Assembly: GCA_025360585.1 (NCBI GenBank) | Contig: JANYBW010000093.1 | Span: forward strand, 1-32,365 | Direction of reading: 5' to 3' | DNA length: 32,365 nt | From: Actinomycetes bacterium | GTDB lineage: Bacteria; Actinomycetota; Acidimicrobiia; IMCC26256; PALSA-610 | Part shown: piece after piece, positions 16,744-25,656 of the stretch | Numbering within the stretch: the stretch's first letter is position 1 | How the letters are laid out: every line of letters starts with the position of its first letter | Made by a program: the position numbers and the translations under genes | The notes under the pieces: generated by a model | What the model was told of the DNA's origin: nothing | Database searches by the model: none | What the model saw: the letters and a program-made list of their open reading frames with translations, nothing else

Positions 16744-17336
16744 TTGGCGGCCGTGGGGAGCCAATCGGAGCGGTTCGTTTCGAACGCCGAGATGTCGTCG
16801 CCGTAGCGCAGCGTGAGGCCAATGTCGTCGAGGCCATTCAAAAATCGGTACTGGGTGAAGTCGTCGAGCGGGAACGGCTCATCGATCCCCAGCGAAGGGA
16901 TCGCGACCCTGCGGGCTTGAACGTCCACGACAATTTCGGTGCCCGGCGTTTCTTCGAGCGCTTCCCAAACTGTTTCGATAATCGACTGCGGGATCGTGAT
17001 CGTGAGCAATCCCGTCTTGGTGGAATTGTTGCGAAAGATATCGGCGAATCGCGAGGACAACACCGCGACGAAGCCGTACTGCTGCAACGCCCAAACCGCG
17101 TGTTCGCGGCTCGATCCAGTGCCGAAATTCGGGCCCGCGACGAGAATTGATGCGTTCGCGTAGCGATCTTGGTTCAGCACAAAATCCGAAGATTCGCGCC
17201 ACTCGCCGAAAAGGCCTTCTTCGAAGCCCGTGCGTTCGATGCGGCGTAGCCAGTCGCTGGGGATGATCTGGTCGGTATCGACATCAGAACGTCGAAGGGG
17301 CACGCCGGTGCCAGTGATGACCGAGAGTTTTTCCAT
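16740..17336 (-). CDS. leuD: 3-isopropylmalate dehydratase small subunit
   Basis: A 198-residue swivel-domain subunit that pairs with LeuC to isomerise 2-isopropylmalate to 3-isopropylmalate. By the usual pathway logic it also converts citramalate to 3-methylmalate. Family features are DVDTDQIIPSDWLRRI near the N-terminus and GPNFGTGSSREHAVWAL, the substrate-binding serine-arginine loop, near residues 68-84. The length is normal. AAGGA lies 7 bases before ATG 17336, and the gene begins 15 bases after the leuC stop, so leuCD is one operon. It converges with serA. Confidence 0.95.
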   Translation of the reverse strand: MEKLSVITGTGVPLRRSDVDTDQIIPSDWLRRIERTGFEEGLFGEWRESSDFVLNQDRYANASILVAGPNFGTGSSREHAVWALQQYGFVAVLSSRFADIFRNNSTKTGLLTITIPQSIIETVWEALEETPGTEIVVDVQARRVAIPSLGIDEPFPLDDFTQYRFLNGLDDIGLTLRYGDDISAFETNRSDWLPTAAK

Positions 17337-17351
17337 CGTCGATTCCTTGAA

Positions 17352-18746
17352 TTAGTCGAGGTCGTCGGGGGTTGCGAAGTGACCAGCAATCGCGGTCGCA
17401 GCAGCTACCGCTGGTGATACGAGATGCGTGCGACCGCCTTTGCCTTGGCGGCCTTCGAAGTTGCGATTGCTCGTGGATGCACTGCGCTCGCCAGCAGTGA
17501 GGCGGTCGTTGTTCATCGCTAAACACATCGAACATCCGGGTTCACGCCAATCGAATCCCGCGGCCCGAAACGCAACGTCGAGCCCTTCGGCTTCGGCCTG
17601 CGCCTTGACTGCATGGGACCCGGGAACGACGAGCGTGCGAACTCCGGCCTTCACCGTCCTGCCCCGCGCTACCGCGGCGGCCGCGCGTAAATCTTCGATG
17701 CGCGAGTTGGTGCAGGAACCAATAAAGACAGTATCGACAGGTACTTCTCGCATCGAGATGCCCGCTTTGAGGCCCATGTACTGCAACGCTCGCGTAATCG
17801 CCTCGCGCTCGACTTCATCGGCCGCGTCTTGTGGAGAAGGAATGAGATCATCGATTGAAATCGTCTGACCGGGGTTCGTGCCCCACGAGACGTGCGGCCG
17901 CAACGTTGTGGCGTCGAGCGTGATTTCTTTGTCGAAGATCGCGTCGGTATCGGTGGTGAGCGATCGCCACTCGTCGAGTGCGCGTTCCCAAAGCGCGCCT
18001 TTGGGCGCGTAGCGACGGCCTTCGAGATACGCGAACGTCGTGTCGTCGGGGGCGATGAGCCCGGCTTTGGCGCCCGCTTCAATCGACATGTTGCAGACCG
18101 TCATCCGGCCTTCCATCGACAACGCTTGGAATGCAGAACCCCGATATTCGATGACCGATCCGATGCCGCCGCCGGTGCCGAGCCGTGCAATGACGGCGAG
18201 CACGATGTCTTTTGCGGTGACACCTTCCGGCACTTCGCCATCGACATTGACCGCCATCGTTCCCGGCGCGGTTTGCGGCAAGGTTTGGGTCGCTAACACG
18301 TGCTCAACTTCACTGGTGCCGATCCCAAAAGCGAGCGCGCCGAAGGCGCCGTGGGTTGAGGTGTGTGAATCGCCGCAGACAATGGTCATGCCGGGTTGGG
18401 TCAGCCCCTGTTCCGGCCCGATGACGTGCACGATGCCCTGATCCGGATCGCCCATGCCGTACATACGAATTCCAAATTCGGCGCAGTTCGATTCGAGTTT
18501 CGCCATCTGGAGCCGCGAAATCTCTTCGATCGTTTCGGTGAGGCTGGTCGGCACGTTGTGATCCATCGTCGCGACGGTCAGGTCCGGCCTGCGCACCTTG
18601 CGGCCGCTGAGGCGCAGACCATCAAATGCCTGTGGTGACGTGACCTCATGAACGAGGTGCAGATCGACGTACAAAAGGTCGGGTTCGCCGCCGCCACTGC
18701 GGACTATGTGGCGATCCCAAATTTTTTGCGAGAGCGTGCGTGCCAT
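17352..18746 (-). CDS. leuC: 3-isopropylmalate dehydratase large subunit
   Basis: A 464-residue aconitase-superfamily subunit holding the catalytic 4Fe-4S cluster. The cluster cysteines are C345 in FIGSCTNSR and C405/C408 in [22 protein letters not shown] and [13 protein letters not shown] are active-site segments. It acts with LeuD in leucine synthesis and probably in the citramalate route fed by cimA elsewhere in this window. ATG 18746 ([11 protein letters not shown]) gives the family N-terminus; an upstream in-frame start at 18794 would add 16 unrelated residues. No strong Shine-Dalgarno sequence is visible. I looked for a leucine-rich leader peptide and terminator in the 172 bases upstream and found none. 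Confidence 0.95.
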   Translation of the reverse strand: MARTLSQKIWDRHIVRSGGGEPDLLYVDLHLVHEVTSPQAFDGLRLSGRKVRRPDLTVATMDHNVPTSLTETIEEISRLQMAKLESNCAEFGIRMYGMGDPDQGIVHVIGPEQGLTQPGMTIVCGDSHTSTHGAFGALAFGIGTSEVEHVLATQTLPQTAPGTMAVNVDGEVPEGVTAKDIVLAVIARLGTGGGIGSVIEYRGSAFQALSMEGRMTVCNMSIEAGAKAGLIAPDDTTFAYLEGRRYAPKGALWERALDEWRSLTTDTDAIFDKEITLDATTLRPHVSWGTNPGQTISIDDLIPSPQDAADEVEREAITRALQYMGLKAGISMREVPVDTVFIGSCTNSRIEDLRAAAAVARGRTVKAGVRTLVVPGSHAVKAQAEAEGLDVAFRAAGFDWREPGCSMCLAMNNDRLTAGERSASTSNRNFEGRQGKGGRTHLVSPAVAAATAIAGHFATPDDLD

Positions 18747-18881
18747 GTATTCAGTATGGTTTGCACGCCGGTGGGAACGGGAACCGAAACGCAATGGAGG
18801 CGTTCAGGTTCGCGCCAGTATGTCGTCATCCCGGGCGCAACTCCGAGACAGGGAGACGTCACCGAAATTGCCGCACGCCTG

Positions 18882-18894
18882 TAACGTTGCGTTA
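18882..18894. promoter_or_regulatory. Inverted repeat TAACG-TTG-CGTTA upstream of the winged-helix gene
   Basis: Perfect 5-bp arms with a 3-base spacer end 24 bases before the GTG of the regulator gene. The sequence can also be read as GTAAC-n6-TTAAC, similar to GlnR-type boxes. Since the next gene encodes an orphan OmpR-type winged helix, autoregulation is a reasonable guess, but nothing more than position supports it. Confidence 0.4.
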
Positions 18895-18918
18895 ACAATG
18901 CCTTTTTAAGGTGGTTCC

Positions 18919-19401
18919 GTGGACGTCGAAGTATTGCGCTGGCCAGCTGAACGTACGAAGGTCGATGATCTCCGAAGCCATGGTGTGCCGCGCCTCTTGC
19001 TGCTGGATCTCGATGAGGCAGTCCCGGCATCTCCGGATTGTCTGGAGGACTGGGTACGACTGCCGGTCAGCGACTCGGATCTCGCCGCTCGTCGTGAGAC
19101 GGTCGGCGCCCGTGCCGATAATCACGCCGTCCGGCCGACGATCGATGCCGATGGCGTGTTGCGGTTCCAGGGGTCTTGGGTGGGGCTTTCCCCGCTCGAG
19201 CGGGATTTGACCGCTCCACTCATCGATAAGTTCGGGGGGGTCGTATCGCGGGGGCTGCTTGCGGATCGGGCCTGGCCCGAGGGGTTGCCGAGCCGAAATG
19301 CGCTCGATGTGCACATCTTGCGCCTGCGGCGCCGCCTCAACGCGATTGGCCTCGAGCTGCGAACCATTCGATCCCGCGGCTATCTCCTACAGAGCAGCTG
19401 A
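18919..19401 (+). CDS. Receiver-less OmpR-type winged-helix transcriptional regulator
   Basis: A 160-residue protein whose C-terminal half (about 75-158) is an OmpR/PhoB winged helix: LSPLERDLTAPLIDKFGGVV, SRNALDVHILRLRRRL as the recognition helix, and TIRSRGYLLQ as the wing. The N-terminal 70 residues are too short for a receiver and lack a phosphorylatable Asp pattern, so control is probably not by a kinase. Start GTG 18919 has GGTGG about 4 bases upstream. A TAACG/CGTTA inverted repeat lies just ahead. It is divergent from leuC, which makes leuC a possible target, but that is inference from position only. Its targets and signal are unknown. Confidence 0.75.
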   Translation: MDVEVLRWPAERTKVDDLRSHGVPRLLLLDLDEAVPASPDCLEDWVRLPVSDSDLAARRETVGARADNHAVRPTIDADGVLRFQGSWVGLSPLERDLTAPLIDKFGGVVSRGLLADRAWPEGLPSRNALDVHILRLRRRLNAIGLELRTIRSRGYLLQSS

Positions 19402-19413
19402 AGCGCGCTTGGT

Positions 19414-19460
19414 CGCCGACCCGGCTGAAGATTGCCCTTTCGCCGACGCGGCTTTGAAGA
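19414..19460. repeat. Imperfect 18/20-bp direct repeat between wHTH gene and greA
   Basis: 19414-19431 and 19441-19460 share CGCCGAC-N-CGGCT and GAAGA, with a 2-base insertion in the second copy. They fill most of the 77-base gap between these convergent genes. No function is apparent. Confidence 0.4.
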
Positions 19461-19478
19461 ACCCTTGCGGGGCCGTGT

Positions 19479-19949
19479 CTAGATCGGCCGGACGGCGACG
19501 AGCTGCACGCTGAGCTCCCGACGCGGGCCCTGATACGTCACGGTCGCGCCAGGGTGTTTCCCCGTGAGCGCCTGACCCAAAGGTGAAGAAATCGACAAAA
19601 CTTCGTATTCATCGTGGCGTTCTTCAATCGAACCCATGAGATACGTCGTGGTGTCGGTGTCGCCGTCGTAGCGCAGTTCCACTAGGCAGCCACTGGACGC
19701 TGCATCGTCGTTGGCGTCGTGGGCTACGACGACTGCACGCTTGAGTATGTCTTCGATTTGGCGAACCCGACCCTCGTTTTGGCCCTGTTCATTCTTCGCC
19801 GCGTCGTACTCGGCATTTTCGCTCAAGTCGCCGTGGGCGCGGGCTTCTTCAATCCGAGCGACGATCTCTTTGCGGCGAGTCGTGGTCCGGTCCTCAAATT
19901 CCGCTTTGAGGCGGTCGAGGGCTTGTTGGGAGAGTTCGAGAGATTCCAT
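19479..19949 (-). CDS. greA: Transcription elongation factor GreA
   Basis: A 156-residue GreA, which enters the RNA polymerase secondary channel and stimulates cleavage of backtracked RNA. The N-terminal coiled coil carries the tip motif GDLSENAEYDAAKNEQ (residues 40-55) with the acidic D41 and E44 that coordinate metal. The C-terminal FKBP-like domain includes ISSPLGQALTGKHPG and a VTYQGPRRELSVQLVAV strand pair. I chose ATG 19949 (MESLELSQQ) over an upstream in-frame start at 19973. A TAACCT hexamer on this strand (19960-19965) lies 10 bases before the ATG, so a very short leader is possible. The gene is separated from the liv/yceI operon by 86 bases, so I treat it as its own unit. Confidence 0.93.
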   Translation of the reverse strand: MESLELSQQALDRLKAEFEDRTTTRRKEIVARIEEARAHGDLSENAEYDAAKNEQGQNEGRVRQIEDILKRAVVVAHDANDDAASSGCLVELRYDGDTDTTTYLMGSIEERHDEYEVLSISSPLGQALTGKHPGATVTYQGPRRELSVQLVAVRPI

Positions 19950-20035
19950 GACGTCGCCCAGGTTACAGCCCAATCCCTCATGGCCGGTACATGCCGGCGT
20001 CGATCGCTGGCCGTGTGATGACGGGATTCCTTCGT

Positions 20036-20719
20036 TTATGCCTTCGTGAGGGTCAATTTGAATTCGAGCGAGCCTTTGCCGCCAACATCCACGAAACCGA
20101 GGCTCGGGGGGGTCATCCCATAATCGGCGAGCGCAACTTCGGCTTCGCCTTGAATGTCGATCACGCTGCCGTTCCAGATCGCGTTGAGCGCGATCGTGAT
20201 GGCCTTAGTGACGCCATGGAGGGTCAAGTTCCCGGCCGCGTTCACCGTGATTTTGGCACCTTTGGCGGGAGCCGCGGGAAGTGAGACCGATACAGCTTCA
20301 AAACTCGCGGTAGGAAATCGAGTTGTCTCCAAACCGCCGGTTTGCATGAATTTCAAACGGTTTTCGAGGGGCAAACCGCCAGGCGGCTGTTCATCGATCG
20401 ACTTGAGCTTCGTCATATCGACGGTCATCTTGACGTTGGAGACCGTTGTGCCGGTCACCGTTGTGCCGCCCGTGATTGCTGTTGTGCGAACCACCGCGGT
20501 ATGTGCGAGCGGCCCGAATTTTTCGTCGATGCGGAAGCCCGCTTGGGTATCCGCATTCGCCAAGATGGTGTACTTCCCGTTCGGGCCCGTATTTCCAGCC
20601 ACGGTGGTGCGGGTTGTGAGCTCCAATTTTTTGGGAGCATCCCCACTGAAGTACTTATAGGCGAAGAATCCGCCACCAGTAATGATCACCAAGACAGCCA
20701 GCGAAATAATCTTCTTCAT
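20036..20719 (-). CDS. YceI-like lipid-binding domain protein, membrane-anchored
   Basis: A 227-residue protein with an N-terminal hydrophobic segment (about residues 4-20, after MKK) acting as signal or anchor, then a lipocalin-like YceI domain. Visible family features are GKYTI, AGFRIDEKFGPLAHTAVVRTT, the TVDMTKLKSIDEQP strand region and GNLTLHGVTKAITIALNA. YceI proteins bind long isoprenoid or similar lipids in a beta-barrel outside the cytoplasm; the ligand here is unknown. The start ATG 20719 is only 1 base past the livF stop, so it is almost certainly translated as the last gene of the transporter operon, an unusual partner. Longer upstream starts would lie inside livF. Confidence 0.82.
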   Translation of the reverse strand: MKKIISLAVLVIITGGGFFAYKYFSGDAPKKLELTTRTTVAGNTGPNGKYTILANADTQAGFRIDEKFGPLAHTAVVRTTAITGGTTVTGTTVSNVKMTVDMTKLKSIDEQPPGGLPLENRLKFMQTGGLETTRFPTASFEAVSVSLPAAPAKGAKITVNAAGNLTLHGVTKAITIALNAIWNGSVIDIQGEAEVALADYGMTPPSLGFVDVGGKGSLEFKLTLTKA

Positions 20720-20720
20720 G

Positions 20721-21464
20721 TCAACCAAGATAGGCGCTGGCGAGCGCCGCGGCGTCGCGCAGAAGGACGTCGGCCGAATCCGCAAGGCTGATCTGGCCTC
20801 GCACCATGACGTATGCACGATCAGCCGCTTCGAGCGCAGCGTTGACATGCTGTTCGACCAGCACCACACCGACGTTTTGTTCTCGACAAATGTCGCGCAT
20901 CAACGGCAGCAGCTGTTCAACCACAATCGGCGCCAAGCCGAGGCTGAGCTCATCGATCATGATCAGCTTGGGCCGCGCAGCTAACGCTCGGGCGACCGCC
21001 AACATCTGCTGTTCGCCGCCGGACAATAACCCGGCTTTACGATCCAGGATCGCTTGGAGCGCCGGAAAGGGTGCGAGTGCGGCATCGATCGCACCTTGGT
21101 CGCCGCGGCGAGCGGCGAGGCGCAAATGTTCGCGACCAGTGAGGCCAAAAAATAGGGCGCGATCTTCGGGGACGTACGCGAGCCCGGATTCACGCAGTTG
21201 CAAGGCCGCATTCGTAATGCCTCCGCGTTTGCCAACGGATTGTGCGTCGCCGAAAATCGTAACGTCGCCGCCGAGCCGGGGGAGAAGCCCGCTGATCGTC
21301 GACAACGTCGTCGTTTTACCAGCACCGTTTGGTCCCAGCAACGCGACAACTTCGCCCGCACGAACCTCCAAATCGATGCCGTGCACAACCTCGACATCAC
21401 CGTATCCGCAACGTAAACCGCGAGCAGACAACAAGAGGGGTTGATGTGGCGCAGCGCTATTCAC
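20721..21464 (-). CDS. livF: Branched-chain amino acid type ABC transporter ATPase LivF
   Basis: A 247-residue ABC ATPase. Walker A is GPNGAGKT (44-51), the signature is LSGGEQ (147-152), Walker B is LIMIDE (167-172) and the switch histidine is in VLVEQHVN. The DELSLGLAP sequence after Walker B is typical of LivF. It pairs with LivG on the cytoplasmic side of the LivHM permease to drive import. The start is GTG 21464, overlapping the end of livG by 8 nt. Between Walker A and the signature it carries a slightly longer loop (GDAQSVGKRGGITNAAL) than usual. Operon order is livK, livHM, livG, livF, yceI. Confidence 0.92.
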   Translation of the reverse strand: MNSAAPHQPLLLSARGLRCGYGDVEVVHGIDLEVRAGEVVALLGPNGAGKTTTLSTISGLLPRLGGDVTIFGDAQSVGKRGGITNAALQLRESGLAYVPEDRALFFGLTGREHLRLAARRGDQGAIDAALAPFPALQAILDRKAGLLSGGEQQMLAVARALAARPKLIMIDELSLGLAPIVVEQLLPLMRDICREQNVGVVLVEQHVNAALEAADRAYVMVRGQISLADSADVLLRDAAALASAYLG

Positions 21465-22209
21465 TACTCGACCCCAAATACGCAGCGATTACAACATCAT
21501 TCGAACGGATTTCATCCGGAGTTCCCGAAGCGATGACCCTGCCGAAATCCAGCACGGTGATTCGATCGCACACCTCCAGGACAAGTGCCATGTCGTGATC
21601 AACGAGCAACACTCCGATGCCTTCACTCGGGAGTCGGTGAATCAATGCACCGAGGCGTTCCGTTTCTTGAGGGTCAAGGCCGGCTGCGGGTTCATCGAGC
21701 AAGACCAGCGCAGGGCTGGCTGCCAACGCTCGTGCCACACCGACAATCCGGCGTTGTCCGTGCGACAGCTCATTCGGCCGTAACGTGCTCAGCGCTGCGA
21801 TCTCGGTGAGTTCAATCGCTCGATCGACTGCGGTAAATGACCGAGCTCGATTGGGCCTCACGGCATCGAATACCAACGAATACCAACGCGGAGCCTGTGC
21901 GGCGACGACCAGGTTTTCACGAACCGTGAGATCATCGAACAATTCAACCGATTGGAAGGTTCGCACCAAACCCGAACGTGCTCGCTCGTGCGGTGCGAGT
22001 TGCTGAATCGCCTGACCGCCTAGCGCAATCGTCCCGACGGCGTGCGGAATAAAACCACAGATCGCGTCGATCGTCGTAGTTTTTCCGGCACCATTCGGGC
22101 CGATGAGGCCCATGACCTCGTTGGCGTGAATGACCAGCTCAACGTCGTCGACGGCGAGAAGCCCGCCGTACGCGACGCCCAGGTTGCGAATCGTTAACAA
22201 TTCAGTCAT
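21457..22209 (-). CDS. livG: Branched-chain amino acid type ABC transporter ATPase LivG
   Basis: A 250-residue ABC ATPase with Walker A GPNGAGKT (37-44) and the LivG-like segment RTFQSVELFDDLTVRENL. The signature is the degenerate LSHGQRR, common in LivG, followed by the LLDEPAAGLDP Walker B/D-loop and VDHDMALV with the switch histidine. Start ATG 22209 overlaps the livHM stop by 4 nt (ATGA), giving MTELLTIRNLG, and a much longer upstream extension of the frame would lie within livHM. With LivF it forms the ATPase heterodimer of the importer. Confidence 0.92.
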   Translation of the reverse strand: MTELLTIRNLGVAYGGLLAVDDVELVIHANEVMGLIGPNGAGKTTTIDAICGFIPHAVGTIALGGQAIQQLAPHERARSGLVRTFQSVELFDDLTVRENLVVAAQAPRWYSLVFDAVRPNRARSFTAVDRAIELTEIAALSTLRPNELSHGQRRIVGVARALAASPALVLLDEPAAGLDPQETERLGALIHRLPSEGIGVLLVDHDMALVLEVCDRITVLDFGRVIASGTPDEIRSNDVVIAAYLGSSSE

Positions 22210-24233
22210 GACGCCACCCGTGTCGACTGGGTTCCAGCGGTGGGTGTGTTCTTGCCTGCGTGTTTGCTCCATCGCGTGATCGCGTTTCGCAATCCTGCGA
22301 TGACCCCGTCGGGATACAACACCGCGACCACCACTAAGAGCAGCCCGCTGACTGCGAATTGGTAGCTCGAGGCGTTGCCGGTGTTTCCGCCTTGCAGCTG
22401 CGTGAGTACGCCACCAGAGGCTAAGACTCCCGCCATGAGTGCGCCACTGATCGACGCGATCCCACCCAGATAACACAGGGCCAACACCGCTAAGGCCCCA
22501 ACCACCATGAACTGCTGGGAGGACAACGACGGCGATTCATACGCGAGGAGCGATCCGCCGATCCCGGCCAACAGCGCCGATACTGCGAACGCGCTCAGCT
22601 TGGTGCGACTCACATCGATACCCGCGGCTGCCGCGGCGCGCTCGTTGCCCCGAACGGCGAGCCAACGAAGGCCCGTAGCGCTGCGGCGCAGGTTCGCGAC
22701 AACGATGATCGCCGCACACAACAACACCAAGGCAAGCATCCCGAACGCGGCCCGAAAATTGTTGTCGCCCGTAGCGGTGAAGCCCAGATCGATGCCAAAC
22801 AATCGCGGGCGCGGTGGCGACTCCAACCCCGTCAACGATGAAGATGCAAAGACCAATTGTTCGATCGCAACTGCCGCAGCGATCGTAGCGACGGCCAAAG
22901 TCATGCCGCGCACGCGTACCGCAGGTAAACCCATGAGGATTCCAACGAACACAGTGATCGCGATCGCGACGATCGGCGCAAACGGAAACGGCAATCCTTG
23001 GATCGCCAGCTTTGCGGTACCAAAGGCGGCTAGCCCAGCGAACGCATATTGCGCAAGCGATATTTGGCCCACGTAACCGGTGACGACAACGCTTGCAAGC
23101 CCAATAAAACCAGCGATGATTGACACGACAATTGCCAGCCGCCACTGCGCGTCGAGGGTGAACAATGCAACCGTCGCGCCAACAAAAAGTAACGATGTCC
23201 ATAACACCGGATGTTTCGGAACTGGCGATTCCGGCAACTGCCTTTCGAGCAATGCTGCACGGTTGGGCAATGAACTCCCGCGCAATGAAATCGCGGCCAA
23301 GATCACGATCAGTGGCACTGCCTGCGCTAACCCCCCGTTGGGCATCCAGCTCGGTAACGAAGCGCGCAATTGGAACCACGAAACTGCACCCTGAGTCATC
23401 CCAATCGCAAGGCCAGCGACGGTCGTTAATCCAAATCCATCGAGGCGGCCCAACAATGCCGCCGCCAACGCTGGCACAATCAACAAGCTGGTTTCCGTCG
23501 GGTCGATTTTCTGTTGCACCCCTGTAATCAAAATGACCGAGACGCCCGCCAACCCTGATGCAAGCATCCAGTTGAACACGCCGAGCCGATTCGGCGAAAT
23601 GCCGGTCAAAATTGCGCCGCGTTCCTGTTCGGCGGCAGCGCGCGTTGCCAAACCAAAACGGGTAAAGCGAAACAACACGCCAAGCGCGACTGCGCATGCG
23701 ATCACGAGCCCCGCGAGTGCAAACGCAGCAGTCGGAACTTTCGCGCTACCGATCCTCACGACGCCTTGCGGCAACAGCGATTCCAACTGCAACGACAACG
23801 CGCCCGCGCCGATTTCTTTCACACGCACGTTCATCACCGACTGTAAATACAAAAACACACCCAGCGACGCCACCACCCGCGCCAGCGGCGGCGCAGAACG
23901 CAATGGTCTGAACACGAAGCCGTAGAGCAACGCTCCGAGCCCGATGGCGATTGCAATCGCAACCAGGAATGCGCTCGACGCGGTCGGGCGATCCAACAGA
24001 TGCACTTTGGAAGGCGCTCCGATAATCGGTAACACCAAGTCGCCACCCAGCTCAGTGCTCGCGAGCTTGAAATTCCGCAACCCGAAGTACACGTACGCGC
24101 TGTACATCCCGATCGCGCCGTGCGCAAGATTGATCACGTTCGACGCCCGAAACGTCAGTACCAAACCAATCGCCAACGCTGCAATCACCGCGCCGCCCTG
24201 CAACCCACTCAGCGCGTTTTCGATGTAGCTCAT
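22206..24233 (-). CDS. Fused LivH-LivM permease of a branched-chain amino acid type ABC importer
   Basis: A 675-residue membrane protein joining both permease halves that are separate genes in E. coli. Residues 1-320 form the LivH-like half, starting MSYIENALSGLQGGAVIAAL and containing NLAHGAIGMYSAYV and the coupling region FGLATRAAAEQERGAILTGI. A linker (about 320-350, LPNRAALLERQLPE) leads to the LivM-like half with GYVGQISLAQYAFAGLAAF and its coupling helix RWLAVRGNERAAAAAGI. The sequence is open throughout with no frameshift, so it is a true fusion; such fusions are known in actinobacteria. It transports into the cytoplasm; the substrate is inferred from family and from the adjoining leuB-ilvE-cimA operon. 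Confidence 0.9.
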   Translation of the reverse strand: MSYIENALSGLQGGAVIAALAIGLVLTFRASNVINLAHGAIGMYSAYVYFGLRNFKLASTELGGDLVLPIIGAPSKVHLLDRPTASSAFLVAIAIAIGLGALLYGFVFRPLRSAPPLARVVASLGVFLYLQSVMNVRVKEIGAGALSLQLESLLPQGVVRIGSAKVPTAAFALAGLVIACAVALGVLFRFTRFGLATRAAAEQERGAILTGISPNRLGVFNWMLASGLAGVSVILITGVQQKIDPTETSLLIVPALAAALLGRLDGFGLTTVAGLAIGMTQGAVSWFQLRASLPSWMPNGGLAQAVPLIVILAAISLRGSSLPNRAALLERQLPESPVPKHPVLWTSLLFVGATVALFTLDAQWRLAIVVSIIAGFIGLASVVVTGYVGQISLAQYAFAGLAAFGTAKLAIQGLPFPFAPIVAIAITVFVGILMGLPAVRVRGMTLAVATIAAAVAIEQLVFASSSLTGLESPPRPRLFGIDLGFTATGDNNFRAAFGMLALVLLCAAIIVVANLRRSATGLRWLAVRGNERAAAAAGIDVSRTKLSAFAVSALLAGIGGSLLAYESPSLSSQQFMVVGALAVLALCYLGGIASISGALMAGVLASGGVLTQLQGGNTGNASSYQFAVSGLLLVVVAVLYPDGVIAGLRNAITRWSKHAGKNTPTAGTQSTRVAS

Positions 24234-24270
24234 GTCTTCTGCGCCTGTTGGTTGAATTGGTTGTGCGGCA

Positions 24271-25584
24271 TCAGCCTTTGAGCCAGGCCGCGATATCGAG
24301 CCACGGACTGATTTGCTTGATGGTGCCCTTTTGCCATTCGCCGAGTGTCTGTTGCGGTGAACACATCGCGGGATAGCCCGCGAGTTGTTTGCCGTCGCAG
24401 GTATAGGGATGCCCGAAGAAGCTCGGCTGATTCTTGGTCGCTCGAAATGCCGCGACGATCGAATCTTTCGTGACTTTGTCGCCGCCGACTTTGCGAAGTA
24501 TCGCGTAGAGATTGATAGTCGCGCGGAAGCTCACGGTCCCAGCACCCTGCGCCTCGTAATGAAAACGGGGTCCGTATCGTTTCGAGACTGCCTGATACAA
24601 AACACTGTCGGGATTGTTTGGTGTGAGATCCGCTTCGAGGTTGAAGATCTTGCCGTTGATCGAGTCGCCGACCTGCGCAATGATGTTCGGTGCCGCGCAA
24701 GCTCCCGTCAGCATGATCGGAACATTCAGTCCGATTTGCTGCGCGGTTTTGAGCGTTGGGACACAGCCACTGTCAGCAGTGAGCGCGAGCACGGCATCGG
24801 GTTTCGTGGCGGCAGCTTGGTTCACGAACTGCGACATATCCGCGCCGAGTACCGGGGTCGGAATCAATATGGGTGTGCCGCCATGCTGTTTGATCGCCCG
24901 CTCAGCAAGTTTCGCGGCGTCGGCAATCGGCCCGAAATCGCCGTAGATAATCGCGAGCCGTTTCTTATGGAGCGTGTCGATCGCGTACTGCGCCATACCG
25001 ACCGCTGCGCCCCATGTTCCTCCGCTGAATTGAAAACTCGTTTTGGCCCGTACTGAATCGAAGCTCACCGGGATACCGCCAATGAGCGGAATGCCGTTGT
25101 TGTCGAGGGTTTTGATTCCCGTGCCCCAAATATCGATGCCCCCGATGACGGCGACCGCGTGGCGGCTGACCATCTGCTGGGCGCAGCTCTGCGACAAATC
25201 AGGATTGAACTGGGTATTGCAGGTGATCAGCTCGATCGGGTGACCATCGACTCCGTTGAGCTCTTCGTTAATGAACGCGACCGCCACCTTGTCGGCGACC
25301 GTTAACTCCGGAAATGCCCCGGCCGCGCCGGTGTCCTGGTTGATCGTTCCGATGACAATTGGCGTGCCAGTGGCCTTCTTGGGCAGTTTTGGCAGCACGT
25401 CGGCAATCGAGGTTCCCTTCGGTGCACACTCGACGATCGACGCGGACTTGGAACAGTCCACCACTTCTTTCGACAGCGTCGTGGTGGTGGCGTTAGGGAT
25501 CGCCTTCGGCGTTGACTCGCTGCAGCCGACGGCTGCCAACATTATGATGCTGAGCGTCGGCGCAACTAGTTTGGGGAATCGCAC
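24271..25584 (-). CDS. ABC transporter substrate-binding lipoprotein (LivK family)
   Basis: A 437-residue periplasmic-binding-protein type I. An N-terminal signal with lipobox LAAVGC (lipid Cys at residue 21) anchors it outside the membrane. Then come a Thr-rich linker and the two-lobed domain, starting near TPIVIGTINQDTGAAGAFPELTVADKVAVAFINEEL and continuing with HPIELITCNTQ and VAVIGGIDIWGTG. The start is GTG 25584 with AAGGA 7 bases upstream. It is the first gene of the transporter operon (livHM begins 37 bases after its stop) and is divergent from the leuB leader. LivK relatives bind many ligands (amino acids, amides, urea, short acids), so branched-chain specificity is inferred from context. 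Confidence 0.88.
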   Translation of the reverse strand: MRFPKLVAPTLSIIMLAAVGCSESTPKAIPNATTTTLSKEVVDCSKSASIVECAPKGTSIADVLPKLPKKATGTPIVIGTINQDTGAAGAFPELTVADKVAVAFINEELNGVDGHPIELITCNTQFNPDLSQSCAQQMVSRHAVAVIGGIDIWGTGIKTLDNNGIPLIGGIPVSFDSVRAKTSFQFSGGTWGAAVGMAQYAIDTLHKKRLAIIYGDFGPIADAAKLAERAIKQHGGTPILIPTPVLGADMSQFVNQAAATKPDAVLALTADSGCVPTLKTAQQIGLNVPIMLTGACAAPNIIAQVGDSINGKIFNLEADLTPNNPDSVLYQAVSKRYGPRFHYEAQGAGTVSFRATINLYAILRKVGGDKVTKDSIVAAFRATKNQPSFFGHPYTCDGKQLAGYPAMCSPQQTLGEWQKGTIKQISPWLDIAAWLKG

Positions 25585-25656
25585 GATGGTTTCCTTGTGG
25601 GGTCGAATAGGCGAGCGGACGGGTTCGAGGTCGCAGGTTAACGGTGTTCAGCAGCC

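Noticed and set aside
18704-18918. Possible leucine leader peptide or attenuator ahead of leuC
   Set aside because: No run of Leu codons and no terminator-like hairpin with a T-tract on the minus strand.
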